Shown piece after piece: positions 53,675 to 61,508 of a stretch of DNA of 64,000 nt; positions within the stretch are counted from its first letter, which is position 1; the number at the start of each line of letters is the position of its first letter. Below the pieces are notes generated by a model. That model saw nothing but the letters and a program-made list of their open reading frames with translations. It had not been told where the DNA came from and did no database searches. The DNA is taken from the NCBI RefSeq assembly GCF_020387415.1, contig NZ_JAGWCB010000007.1, forward strand, positions 186,001 through 250,000. The letters are read 5' to 3'. The stretch comes from Ideonella benzenivorans. GTDB taxonomy: Bacteria > Pseudomonadota > Gammaproteobacteria > Burkholderiales > Burkholderiaceae_C. The position numbers and the translations under genes were made by a program.

Positions 53675-54961
53675 ATGAACGATGCAACCCGGGTGAACGG
53701 GCCGCGCCACGCAGTGGTGATCGGTGCGGGGGCGGTGGGCTGTGTCACCGCCATCGAGGCCGTGCGCGCCGGCCTGCGCGTGACCCTGATTGAGCCGGAG
53801 ACGCCCGGCAGCCCGCACGCGACGAGCTATGGCAACTCTGGTTGGCTGTCGACCCACTCCGTCATTCCCCCGGCCACGCCGGGGGCCTGGCGCAAGGTGC
53901 CCGGCTGGTTGCTGGACCCGATGGGCCCGCTGGCCGTGCGCTGGCGCCATCTGCCCCAGGCCTTGCCCTGGCTGCTGCGCTACCTGGCCGCTGGCTGGAC
54001 CGAGGCGCGTGTGCAGCGCACGGCCGATGCGCTGCGCACGATGCTGGTCGATGCCCCGGCCCTGCACCGGCGCCTGGCGCAGGAAGCGGGCGTTGCCGAG
54101 CTGATCGAGCAGCGCGGGCTGCTGCATGTGTACCGCTCGCGGCAGGCCTTCGAGGCCGAGGCCCTGGGCTGGCGCGTGCGCGCCCGCACGGGGGTGCAGT
54201 GGGAGGAATGGGATGCCGCCGAGCTGCACCGCCGCGAGCCCGACCTGGACCCGCGCTACACGCTGGGCATCTACGTGGCGGAAGCCGGCCATTGCCGGGA
54301 CCCGGGCGCCTATGTGGCCGCGCTGGCCCGCCATGCGCAGTTGCTGGGCGTGCGCGTGGTGCGGGCCCAGGCCACCGGCTTTCGCATCGAGGGCAGGCGC
54401 CTGCGCGCGGTGCGGCTGGCCGGCGACGAGATCGCCTGCGATGCGGCCGCCATCTGCGCGGGTGCGCGCTCAGCGCCGCTCGCCGCAGCGGCGGGCTCGC
54501 GCGTGCCGCTCGAGTCGGAGCGGGGCTACCACGTGCAGATCACGGACGCCGTCCGCGGCCCCCGCACGCCGATGATGGTGGGCGAGGACAAACTGGTCGT
54601 GCACTGGATGAACGGTGGCTTGCGCGCTGGTGGTCAGGTCGAGATCGCCGGGCTGGCCGCGCCGCCCGACTGGCGGCGGGCCGACATCCTCTTCGGGCAT
54701 GTGAGCCGGATGTTCACCGGGCTGCCGCCGAGCGCCGAGGCGCCCAACGTGCAACGCTGGCTGGGCCACCGACCCAGCACGCCCGACGGCCTGCCCTGCA
54801 TCGGGCCGTCGGCCGCCACGCGGGACGTGGTGCTGGCCTTCGGCCACGGGCACGTCGGCCTGGGCGGCTCTGCCCGGACGGGGCGGTGGGTGGCGCAGAC
54901 CCTGGCCGGCCAGGACCTGGACGCTGTCCTGCGGCCGTTCAGCCCGGCGCGCTTTCGCTGA
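53675..54961 (+). CDS. FAD-dependent amino-acid dehydrogenase/oxidase (DadA-like)
   Basis: This 428-residue protein has the FAD-binding GAGAVGCVTAIEAVRAG near residue 16, the DadA-type SYGNSGWLSTHSVIPPATPG segment, a central substrate domain, and a C-terminal GHRPSTPDGLPCIGPSAATR with the GHGHVGLGGS motif that closes the flavin site. It should oxidise a D-amino acid or related amine to the keto acid. It lies 15 bp after the binding protein, so the two are probably co-transcribed. Confidence 0.9.
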   Translation: MNDATRVNGPRHAVVIGAGAVGCVTAIEAVRAGLRVTLIEPETPGSPHATSYGNSGWLSTHSVIPPATPGAWRKVPGWLLDPMGPLAVRWRHLPQALPWLLRYLAAGWTEARVQRTADALRTMLVDAPALHRRLAQEAGVAELIEQRGLLHVYRSRQAFEAEALGWRVRARTGVQWEEWDAAELHRREPDLDPRYTLGIYVAEAGHCRDPGAYVAALARHAQLLGVRVVRAQATGFRIEGRRLRAVRLAGDEIACDAAAICAGARSAPLAAAAGSRVPLESERGYHVQITDAVRGPRTPMMVGEDKLVVHWMNGGLRAGGQVEIAGLAAPPDWRRADILFGHVSRMFTGLPPSAEAPNVQRWLGHRPSTPDGLPCIGPSAATRDVVLAFGHGHVGLGGSARTGRWVAQTLAGQDLDAVLRPFSPARFR

Positions 54962-55020
54962 AGACGCCCCGGGGCTGGCGTCGTCGAAGAACACGATGCT
55001 GGCCTGGCCGCGGGCCACTT

Positions 55021-55050
55021 CCCCGCCGCGTCGCATGATGCGTGGCGGGG
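55021..55050. terminator. Long hairpin between the DadA-like and MaoC genes
   Basis: The outer arms CCCCGCC (55021-55027) and GGCGGGG (55044-55050) pair exactly, and an inner CGCAT/ATGCG (55032-55036, 55038-55042) adds more. It lies 60 bp past the DadA-like stop and just before the palindromic operator. No T-run follows. Likely ends the dadA transcript or protects it. Confidence 0.5.
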
Positions 55051-55061
55051 CAGAGGGTTGA

Positions 55062-55083
55062 ATAGATTTCAATTGAAATCTAT
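55062..55083. promoter_or_regulatory. 22-bp perfect palindromic operator upstream of maoC-tetR
   Basis: The half-site ATAGATTTCAA is followed directly by its exact reverse complement, giving a perfect 22-bp palindrome in otherwise GC-rich DNA. It lies 65 bp before the MaoC start, where the promoter should be. TetR dimers bind such sites, and a tetR gene follows maoC, so autoregulation is likely. The AT-rich operator probably overlaps the -35 or -10 region. Confidence 0.8.
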
Positions 55084-55147
55084 TTTGGGTATGCTGCGGG
55101 TCATTCCATCACCCCAGCGCCGTCGGCGCACCGCAGGAGACCGCCCC

Positions 55148-55603
55148 ATGCCCCCCCAGCCGGCCACCGTGTACCTCGAAGACCTGTCGGTCGGGGACGA
55201 ATTCCGCAGTGGCGAATACCAGCTCGACGAGGATCAGATCGTCGCCTTCGCCCGCGAGTTCGACCCCCAGCCCTTCCACACCGATGGCGAGGCGGCCCAG
55301 CAGACCTTCTTCCAGGGCCTGGCCGCCAGCGGCTGGCACACGGCGGCCATCACCATGAAGCTGCTGGTGCAGAGCGTGCCGCTGGGCGGCGGCCTGATCG
55401 GCGCGGGCGGCTCGCTGGAGTGGCCGCGCCCGACCCGACCGGGCGACACGCTGCGGGCCCACTGCCGGGTGCTGGAGATCAAGCCCTCCCGCTCCAAGCC
55501 GGACCGAGGCATCGTGACCACGGAGACGCTGACGCTGAACCAGCGGGGTGAGACCTGCCAGCGTCTGGTGACGCAGATGGTGGTCATGCGCCGGCCGGCC
55601 TGA
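55148..55603 (+). CDS. MaoC-family dehydratase (R-hydratase-like)
   Basis: This 151-residue protein has the hot-dog fold hydratase motif: the catalytic Asp/His segment EFDPQPFHTDGEAAQQTFFQ followed by GLAASGWHTAAITM, with a later GAGGSLEWPRPTRPGD. The ATG at 55148 is 9 bp after AGGAG. MaoC proteins hydrate enoyl-CoA or similar. It is 3 bp upstream of the tetR gene, so both belong to one operon under the palindromic operator. Confidence 0.9.
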   Translation: MPPQPATVYLEDLSVGDEFRSGEYQLDEDQIVAFAREFDPQPFHTDGEAAQQTFFQGLAASGWHTAAITMKLLVQSVPLGGGLIGAGGSLEWPRPTRPGDTLRAHCRVLEIKPSRSKPDRGIVTTETLTLNQRGETCQRLVTQMVVMRRPA

Positions 55604-55606
55604 GCG

Positions 55607-56212
55607 ATGGGACGGGTGTCGCGGGCCCAAGCGGAGCTCAACCGGCAGCACATTGTCGAGACCGCCAGCCGTTTGTTCCGTCAGCACGGGGTCGAGAACG
55701 TCTCCATTGCGGACATCATGGGCGCGGCCGGCCTGACCGCGGGCGGCTTCTACAGGCACTTCGCCAGCAAGGAGGCGCTGATCGACGAGGCGTTCGCGTT
55801 GGCCTTCCAGCAGGCGCTGGGAGCCTGGGAGCAGGTGGCGCGGCGCGGGCGTCCGGACGATGAAAGCGCCCTGGCGTCCCTGGTGAGGTTCTACTTCCGA
55901 CGCCGTGCGCCGGAGTGGACCTGCCCGGTGCTGGCCTTCGCCTCCCGGGGCGATGCGATAGCACCGCAGGAGCCCGCCACGGCCACCTACCGCCAGGGGG
56001 TGGAGGCCCTGCTGGCGCGGTTCCGGCAGCTGGCGCAGCAGGCCTCGGCTCAGGCGGGCACCCCGGCGCCGGCCACGGGCGAGCTGGACCTGCTTTTCGC
56101 AGCCATGGTGGGCACCGGCCTGCTGTCGCGGGCGGTGGGCGATGTGCCCTGGATCCGCGACCTGCAGGCCGCGGTGCTGGCCGCCCTGCCGGCGACAGCA
56201 CCAAAGGCCTGA
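55607..56212 (+). CDS. TetR-family transcriptional repressor
   Basis: This 201-residue regulator has an N-terminal helix-turn-helix (HIVETASRLFRQHGVENVSI, then DIMGAAGLTAGGFYRHFASKE in the next part) and a helical ligand-binding region. It resembles TetR proteins of the NemR/AcrR class with Cys115 in WTCPVLAFAS. It follows maoC by 3 bp. It likely binds the 22-bp palindrome at 55062-55083 and represses its own operon; the inducer is unknown. Confidence 0.9.
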   Translation: MGRVSRAQAELNRQHIVETASRLFRQHGVENVSIADIMGAAGLTAGGFYRHFASKEALIDEAFALAFQQALGAWEQVARRGRPDDESALASLVRFYFRRRAPEWTCPVLAFASRGDAIAPQEPATATYRQGVEALLARFRQLAQQASAQAGTPAPATGELDLLFAAMVGTGLLSRAVGDVPWIRDLQAAVLAALPATAPKA

Positions 56213-56226
56213 CCGGCCGGGCCCGC

Positions 56227-56718
56227 TCAGGCGGGCAAGGCGCTCAGGCTATCCAGCGTGGCCAGGCAGGCCTGTGCAGCCTCCTGCCCCTTCGTGATGA
56301 AGTGGGTGCGGAAGAAGTTCTGGTGTTCCTCATGCGCGTGGAAGTCGCGCGGGGTCAGCACCACCGAGAACACGGGCACGCCGGTGTCGAGCTGGATGCG
56401 CATCAGCGCGTCGATCACCGCGCTGGTGACGAACTCATGGCGGTAGATGCCGCCGTTGACCACCAGACCGCAGGCGATCAGCGCGTCGTACCGGCCGCTG
56501 CGGGCCAGCCGCTGCAGGTGCAGCGGGATCTCGAACGCGCCGGGCACCTCGAACTGGTCGATCTGGTGCTGGCCGGGGCGCTGGCGCGCGTACTCGGTGC
56601 GGATGCCTTCGACGGCGTTGTGGACGATGTCCCGGTGCCAGCTGGCGCTGACGATGGCGATGCGGTGCATCGTCGAGCCCTGGGCGGGCGAGAGGGAGGT
56701 GGTGAGGGGCTGATTCAT
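56227..56718 (-). CDS. ribH: 6,7-dimethyl-8-ribityllumazine synthase, type II
   Basis: This 163-residue protein starts at the ATG at 56718 with GAGGA 5 bp upstream; the longer frame from 56730 is less likely. Lumazine synthase motifs are present: SASWHRDIVHNAVEGI, FEVPGAFEIPL, ACGLVVNGGIYRHEFV and VFSVVLTPRDFHAHEEH. The last is like the RibH2 (decameric) branch. It makes the last riboflavin precursor from two substrates. It stands alone behind an FMN riboswitch and is convergent with the tetR gene (14 bp gap). Confidence 0.95.
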   Translation of the reverse strand: MNQPLTTSLSPAQGSTMHRIAIVSASWHRDIVHNAVEGIRTEYARQRPGQHQIDQFEVPGAFEIPLHLQRLARSGRYDALIACGLVVNGGIYRHEFVTSAVIDALMRIQLDTGVPVFSVVLTPRDFHAHEEHQNFFRTHFITKGQEAAQACLATLDSLSALPA

Positions 56719-56801
56719 GGTGATCCTCAAGATGAGTGGCCAGAATCAGGGCGAACGCAGCAGCGCCACCGGCGCCGGAACGCGGTGGCGAAGACATGCG
56801 C

Positions 56802-56948
56802 TCTCTTTCATCCGGACTGTGACCGTCGGCCCTGGCCTCGCACCAGGTCTGCTGACCCCCGCGGCCGTGGTGAGCTGCGGGGCGCTCGCGGGCTCCCATG
56901 ACATGCATGGATACCGCCGGTGGGGAGTTCCACCCCGCCCTGAGAACG
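56802..56948 (-). promoter_or_regulatory. FMN riboswitch upstream of ribH
   Basis: On the minus strand the conserved 5' part CGTTCTCAGGGCGGGGTG begins near 56948, and the 3' part GACGGTCACAGTCCGGATGA ends near 56807. Between them are GGCGGTAT-like, GCGAGCGCCCC and GGTCAGCAGA segments in the expected RFN order. The element lies about 85 bp before ribH, so FMN should turn the gene down. The 56719-56800 region holds the expression platform; no clear terminator was resolved. Confidence 0.95.
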
Positions 56949-57038
56949 CTTGCCGGTCACGGGGACCGACGCTGACGATTCTAGGCGCCGGCCGAAAACA
57001 GCGGTCCCCGCAGGGCCGTCGGGCGGCCCTCACCCGCC

Positions 57039-57341
57039 TCAGAGCACCGCGTCGAACAGCTCCAACTGGGGCGGACCGAGGTAGAGGTCGCGCTGGACGC
57101 CGGCCTGGCCGTGGGCGCGGCGGAAGGCCTCCGAGCGGGTCCAGTCCTCGAAGGCCTGGCGGGAGGCCCAGACCGTGTGCGAGGCGAACAACGTGGCCTC
57201 GGCCGTGCCGGGCCCCTGCAGCAGATGGAAGCTCTCGAACCCGGGCACGCCGTCCAGGTGGCTTTCACGCTGGCGCCAGACGGCGATGAAATCGGCTTCG
57301 CGGCCCGGCGCGATGCGAAAGCGGTTCATGGCGATGAACAT
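57039..57341 (-). CDS. Antibiotic-biosynthesis-monooxygenase (ABM) domain protein
   Basis: This 100-residue protein is a single ABM-fold unit: MNRFRIAPGREADFIAVWRQ near the start, then VPGFESFHLLQG, and SHTVWASRQAFEDWTRSEAF. The last is typical of HmoA/IsdG-like haem-degrading or small quinone-forming monooxygenases. The W at the HTVWxS motif and the histidine just before are kept. The function could be haem handling, but the family is broad. Its start at 57341 is MFIAM; a start four codons later is possible. Confidence 0.8.
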   Translation of the reverse strand: MFIAMNRFRIAPGREADFIAVWRQRESHLDGVPGFESFHLLQGPGTAEATLFASHTVWASRQAFEDWTRSEAFRRAHGQAGVQRDLYLGPPQLELFDAVL

Positions 57342-57408
57342 GCAGTCCCTCCAGTCACCCCGGCGGGGTGGCGCGGCTGCAGTATGACCGCCACGCGCGG
57401 CACCGGGC

Positions 57409-57663
57409 TCAGAACAGGTCGCAGGCCCGGTAGCGCAGTCGGGTGTTGAGGTCGCCGCAGACGGGCGCCCACTCGTTGGTGTCGTCCATCATGCTTTCCA
57501 GGGCCCGGGCCTGTTGCAGGCTCCAGAACGGAGCCTCGCACAAACGCAGCTGCAGCGACAGCGGGCGGTGGGCATCGATGAAGCGGTCGATGGCCCCGTT
57601 GTCGCTGGGCAGGCCCAGCTGGGAGAACAGTTCCGGCAGGTTGTGGCGGGTGGCAGACAGCAT
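57409..57663 (-). CDS. DUF2789 family protein
   Basis: This 84-residue protein has the DUF2789 pattern: LPELFSQLGLPSDNGAIDRF, IDAHRPLSLQLRLCEAPFWS, then the acidic helix MMDDTNEWAPVCGDLNTRLR. The TAG/TGA boundary gives a typical family length. The family is small, cytoplasmic and of unknown function. It lies between the ABM gene and the divergent GH8 gene. Confidence 0.87.
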   Translation of the reverse strand: MLSATRHNLPELFSQLGLPSDNGAIDRFIDAHRPLSLQLRLCEAPFWSLQQARALESMMDDTNEWAPVCGDLNTRLRYRACDLF

Positions 57664-57835
57664 GGCAGGCTCCTGACGAACGGCCGAACCAGTCTAGGCA
57701 GCGGGCACCGGGCCTGAACTGGGACAAACCAGCAAATGGCCTGACCTGGCGCAAGCGTGCCCCTGGGACGGACCCGGTGGCGGACGCGGTAGGCTTGGGG
57801 GCCGGCCGCTGCCGGGGTCCATTTCTCTTTCTCCG

Positions 57836-58876
57836 ATGCAACGTCGTCACTGGCTTTTGTGGGGGGCCGTCAGCCCCCTGGGCGCGCAGGCCGCCCGTCC
57901 GCTGCCCACCCCGCGCCCCGCGCCCCTGTCGGCGCTGGTGCTGGCCTGGGCCGACTATGCGCAGCGTTTCGTCACCCCCGACGGCCGGGCCCTTGACCCC
58001 GGCAACCAGGGCATCACCCACACCGAGGGGCAGGGTGTGTCGATGCTGGTGGCCCAGGCCTGTGGCGACCGGGCACGCTTCGAGGCGCTGTTTCGCTTCT
58101 GCGGCCAGCTGCGGCGGGACGACGGCCTGTACGCCTGGCGTTGGGAGCCGGGCCAGGGCATCACCGACCGCAACAACGCCACCGATGGCGACCTCTACAT
58201 CGCCTGGGCCCTGGCCCGGGCCGGGCGGCGCTGGAACGCACCGGCGTACCTGGCGGCGGCGGGGGCCCTGGCGCGGGCGGTGCGCACCCAACTGGCGGTC
58301 GAGGTGCGCGGGCAGCCCCTGCTGCTGCCGGGCCAGGCCGGCTTCTGGGACACGCCGGCGGCCGGCGGCGCGCCCATTGCGGTGGTGAACCCGTCCTACC
58401 TGATCCTGCCGGCGCTGGCCGAGCTGGCGCAGGTGGATGCCTCGCCCTTCTGGGCGGCGCTGACCCAGTCCACGCTGCGTCTGCTGGACACCGCCCGCTT
58501 TGGCGCGCGGCAGTTGCCGGCCGACTGGCTGTGGATGGGTGAGCCGGTGAGGCCCTGGCCAGGCCGGCCAGCGCGCTTCGGCTACGAGGCCATCCGCATC
58601 GGCCTGTTCCTGGCCTGGTCACGCCAGTCGCGCCACCCCGCGCTGCAGGCGATCGGGCGCTTCATGGCCGAGCCCGGCTTTCCGGCCTGGGTGGACCTGC
58701 AGAGCGGGGAGACCGCGCCCTATCCCGCCCCGCCAGGCTTCGAGAGCGTGGCGGCGCTGGTGCGGCAGCAGCTGACCGGCAGCCCGCCGCGCTTTGGCGC
58801 GATCGACGCCGACTACTACTCCAGCAGCCTCAGCCTGCTGGCCCGGCTGGCCTGGCAGGACCTGGGCCACGCTTGA
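57836..58876 (+). CDS. Glycoside hydrolase family 8 (endoglucanase-like)
   Basis: This 346-residue protein has a short signal-like N-terminus (residues 1-20, MQRRHWLLWGAVSPLGAQAA). Family 8 catalytic motifs are present: the proton-donor Glu in THTEGQGVSMLVA near residue 63 and the catalytic base Asp region in NNATDGDLYIAWALARA near 120. Family 8 inverts beta-1,4-glucan or chitosan links and includes the cellulose-synthesis glucanase BcsZ. No other cellulose genes lie in the window, so the substrate is unclear. Confidence 0.88.
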   Translation: MQRRHWLLWGAVSPLGAQAARPLPTPRPAPLSALVLAWADYAQRFVTPDGRALDPGNQGITHTEGQGVSMLVAQACGDRARFEALFRFCGQLRRDDGLYAWRWEPGQGITDRNNATDGDLYIAWALARAGRRWNAPAYLAAAGALARAVRTQLAVEVRGQPLLLPGQAGFWDTPAAGGAPIAVVNPSYLILPALAELAQVDASPFWAALTQSTLRLLDTARFGARQLPADWLWMGEPVRPWPGRPARFGYEAIRIGLFLAWSRQSRHPALQAIGRFMAEPGFPAWVDLQSGETAPYPAPPGFESVAALVRQQLTGSPPRFGAIDADYYSSSLSLLARLAWQDLGHA

Positions 58877-58900
58877 GCGCGGCGCGTCTGCGGTGTTGCT

Positions 58901-59953
58901 TCAGGCGGCGCTGACCACCGGCGCCAGGCAGCGCAGCGTGCCAGCGTCGGCGTCCATCTCCACCCGCGCGCCCACCGGCAGCGTCAGCTTCAGCTTGACG
59001 TGGCCGAACTGGGCACCGCGGTAGACCGGCACGCCCAGGCCGCCGAAGTAGTCCTCGAACACCTCGTCGAGCGTCAGCGTGCCGTAGCCGTCGCCCGGCT
59101 CGCAGTTCGTGAACTGGCCCAGCACCACGCCGGCCAGTGCGTCCAGCGCGCCGGCCAGGCGCAGCGTGGACAGGGTGCGGTCCACCCGGTAGATGAATTC
59201 GTTGATGTCTTCCAGGAACAGGATGGCACCGCGGAAATCGGGCCAGTAGCGCGAGCCCGCCAGCGCCGCCAGCACCGTCAGGTTGCCTCCCACCAGCCGG
59301 CCGGTGGCCTTGCCGGGGCGCAGCGTGGTGATGCGGTGTTCGGTCGGAACCAGGCCGGCCGGCGTGCTGTCGACCGGGTTGCGCAGCAGCGCGGCCTGGC
59401 CGTCCATCACCAGCGCACGGAAGTTGGCCACGCTGTAGGGGTTCCATTCGGAGCTGGCGACCGGGCCGTGGAAGGTCACCAGCCCGGTCTGCTGCTGGAT
59501 GGCGTTGAGCAGGCAGGTGATGTCCGAGAAGCCGCCGAAGAACTTCGGGTGGCGGCGAATGTTGGCGTAGTCGAGCCGGTCGACGATGCGGGTGCAGCCC
59601 GAGCCGCCGGTCAGCGCGAAGATGCCGGCCACGCTGTCGTCGGCGAACATCGCGTTGAGGTCTTCGGCGCGCTGCGTGTCGGTGCCGCCGAACTGGCCGC
59701 GCCGGGCCCGCAGGTGCCGGCCTTCCTTGACCTGGAAGCCCAGCGCCCGCAGCGATTCGATCGCAATCGTGATCGGCTCCTGCTCGTAGGTGGCGTTGGC
59801 CGGGCTGACCAGCCCCACCGTGTCGCCCGGGCGCAGACGGCGTGGCGTGAGCACCGGCCGGGCCGGCGTGGCGGCCGCTGCGGCGCCCGCGCCCAGGCTG
59901 GCCCCGCTGGCGGAGGCGATCTGCAAGAACAGGCGGCGGCTGGCGGCGGTCAT
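58901..59953 (-). CDS. Exported S66 LD-carboxypeptidase (LdcA-like)
   Basis: The protein has 350 residues from the ATG at 59953, preceded by GAGG at 6 bp; the frame could begin at a TTG at 59968. A twin-arginine-like signal (ASRRLFLQIASASGASLGAG) indicates export. Peptidase S66 features follow: PGDTVGLVSPANATYEQEP, ALTGGSGCTRIVDRLDY, the nucleophile serine in GGFSDIT, GRLVGGNLTVLAALAG and FLEDINEFIYRVDRTL. Family enzymes remove the terminal D-Ala from the tetrapeptide of peptidoglycan. It is downstream of the VanX-type dipeptidase. Confidence 0.9.
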   Translation of the reverse strand: MTAASRRLFLQIASASGASLGAGAAAAATPARPVLTPRRLRPGDTVGLVSPANATYEQEPITIAIESLRALGFQVKEGRHLRARRGQFGGTDTQRAEDLNAMFADDSVAGIFALTGGSGCTRIVDRLDYANIRRHPKFFGGFSDITCLLNAIQQQTGLVTFHGPVASSEWNPYSVANFRALVMDGQAALLRNPVDSTPAGLVPTEHRITTLRPGKATGRLVGGNLTVLAALAGSRYWPDFRGAILFLEDINEFIYRVDRTLSTLRLAGALDALAGVVLGQFTNCEPGDGYGTLTLDEVFEDYFGGLGVPVYRGAQFGHVKLKLTLPVGARVEMDADAGTLRCLAPVVSAA

Positions 59954-59987
59954 GGCGGGCCTCGTCAAGAAGGGAAAGGATCAGGGC

Positions 59988-60605
59988 TCAGAGCACGCGA
60001 GGCAGGGTGGCGCGCACCTGGGTGCGGTCGCCGAAGTCGAAATGCCACCACTCGGTGCTGATGCCGTGGAAGCCGGCCTGGCGCATGGCCGCGCGCAACC
60101 AGCCGCGCTCGATCAGGTGCTGGGCGCTCAGCCAGCCCTGGGCCAGCTGCTCCACCTCGTACTCGGGGTGGGAGCCCGGCTCCATGGCGTCGAAGCCGGT
60201 GCCCATGTCCACCTCGCGGCCCTGTGGGTCCAGCAGCGTCACGTCCACCGCCATGCCGAAGGAGTGGATCGAGCCGATCTGCGGGTTCGCCAGGTAGCGC
60301 ACCAGCGGCGTGCCGCTGAGCTTGGCGTAGAGCCGTTCCTGCACCTGCTGCGGCCGCAGCGCGTCCAGCACCAGCAGCCGGTAGCCCGGCCGCTGCCGGC
60401 CCAGCCAGCTGGCCGCGTTGTCCAGCGCCTGGGCGGCCTCGCGCCGCAGGTAGGCCAGGTCCAGCGTGCCGTACACGTTGGCGCCGAAGAAGTTGTTGGC
60501 GGTGGCGTAGCGCAGCTCGATCGCGATGTCGGGCAGGGCGGCCAGGGCCTGGAAGTCCGGATGGCCGGGCACGGCCGCGCAGGGCAGGGTCAGAGGGGAG
60601 GTCAT
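59988..60605 (-). CDS. D-alanyl-D-alanine dipeptidase (VanX/DdpX family)
   Basis: This 205-residue protein has the zinc ligands and base of VanX-type dipeptidases: SIHSFGMAVDVTLLD (the SxHxxGxAxD motif) and EWWHFDFGD (Glu base and second His). The N-terminal LRYATANNFFGANVYG segment is typical. No signal peptide is seen, so it is cytoplasmic. It splits D-Ala-D-Ala released from cell-wall turnover for use as carbon/nitrogen. It lies 3 bp downstream of the LysR gene and upstream of the LdcA-like gene. Confidence 0.93.
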   Translation of the reverse strand: MTSPLTLPCAAVPGHPDFQALAALPDIAIELRYATANNFFGANVYGTLDLAYLRREAAQALDNAASWLGRQRPGYRLLVLDALRPQQVQERLYAKLSGTPLVRYLANPQIGSIHSFGMAVDVTLLDPQGREVDMGTGFDAMEPGSHPEYEVEQLAQGWLSAQHLIERGWLRAAMRQAGFHGISTEWWHFDFGDRTQVRATLPRVL

Positions 60606-60608
60606 GGT

Positions 60609-61508
60609 TCAGGGCAGCCGGGCCAGGCTTTCCTGGGCGATGTCGCCCAGGACCCGGACCAGCTTGCGCGCCGGCAGCCCCAGCGGGGCCTTGGCCAGCG
60701 TCAGCAGGTAGAGCTGCACCGGCACGGCGGGGGCCAGCCGCCGCACGCGGATGCGCTGGGGATGGGCCGCGGCGGCGGTGAACGGATCCACCAGGCTCAG
60801 GCCCATGCCGGATTCGACCAGCGCCCGTGCCAGCTGGTAGGTCTTGACGGTGACCAGCGGCTGCGGCGGGGCCTCGCCATCGCCGGCCAGGTTCATCACC
60901 GCGTGGCCCATCGGGTCGTCGTCGCCCAGGCCGATCAGCTCGCTGGTGATGTTGCCAATGGCCAGCGGGCCGTCCTGGCGCGCCTCGGGGCTGCTGACCG
61001 GGCACAGCGCCATCATCGTGCTGCTGGCGAGGGTCTCGGCGCGCAGGCCGGGGTGGTGCGGGTTCTGCAGCGACAGGCCCAGGTCGATGTCGCCGCTGAG
61101 CAGCGCGCTGACGATCTCGGTGGTGTGGTTGGTGCTCAGGTCCACCGGCGTGTGCGGCGCCAGCTTGCGCCAGCGCACCAGGGCCTCGGGCAGCAGGTCC
61201 ACGCCCAGCGTGGGGGTGATGCCGATGCGCACCCGCTCGGCCTGGCCGGTGCGCAGATTGGCCGCCAGGCGGCGCACGCCCAGCAGGTCGCGGTGCAGCC
61301 GGTCCACCTCGGCGAACAGGCGGTGCGCTTCCGGCGTGGGGTGCAGCTTGCCGGGCGTGCGCTCGAACAGCGGCATGCCCAGCTGCAGCTCGCAGTGCTG
61401 CAGCACCTTGGTGACGGCCGGCTGCGAGATGTGCAGCAGCTGCGCGGCGCCGCTGACCGAGCCGGCCTGCATGATGGCGTGGAAGACCTCGATGTGGCGC
61501 AGTCTCAT
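60609..61508 (-). CDS. LysR-family regulator of the wall-peptide cluster
   Basis: This 299-residue regulator begins MRLRHIEVFHAIMQAGSVSG with a helix-turn-helix (AAQLLHISQPAVTKVLQHCE). It resembles the CysB/MetR-like group. It overlaps the upstream binding-protein gene by 4 bp (ATGA) and lies 3 bp before the dipeptidase gene, so unusually it is inside the operon rather than divergent from it. It probably senses a wall-derived peptide or amino acid. Confidence 0.9.
   Translation of the reverse strand: MRLRHIEVFHAIMQAGSVSGAAQLLHISQPAVTKVLQHCELQLGMPLFERTPGKLHPTPEAHRLFAEVDRLHRDLLGVRRLAANLRTGQAERVRIGITPTLGVDLLPEALVRWRKLAPHTPVDLSTNHTTEIVSALLSGDIDLGLSLQNPHHPGLRAETLASSTMMALCPVSSPEARQDGPLAIGNITSELIGLGDDDPMGHAVMNLAGDGEAPPQPLVTVKTYQLARALVESGMGLSLVDPFTAAAAHPQRIRVRRLAPAVPVQLYLLTLAKAPLGLPARKLVRVLGDIAQESLARLP

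Noticed and set aside
59988-60605. VanX-type dipeptidase as a vancomycin-resistance gene
   Set aside because: No VanH, VanA/B or VanRS genes nearby; context is wall-peptide recycling in a Gram-negative bacterium.
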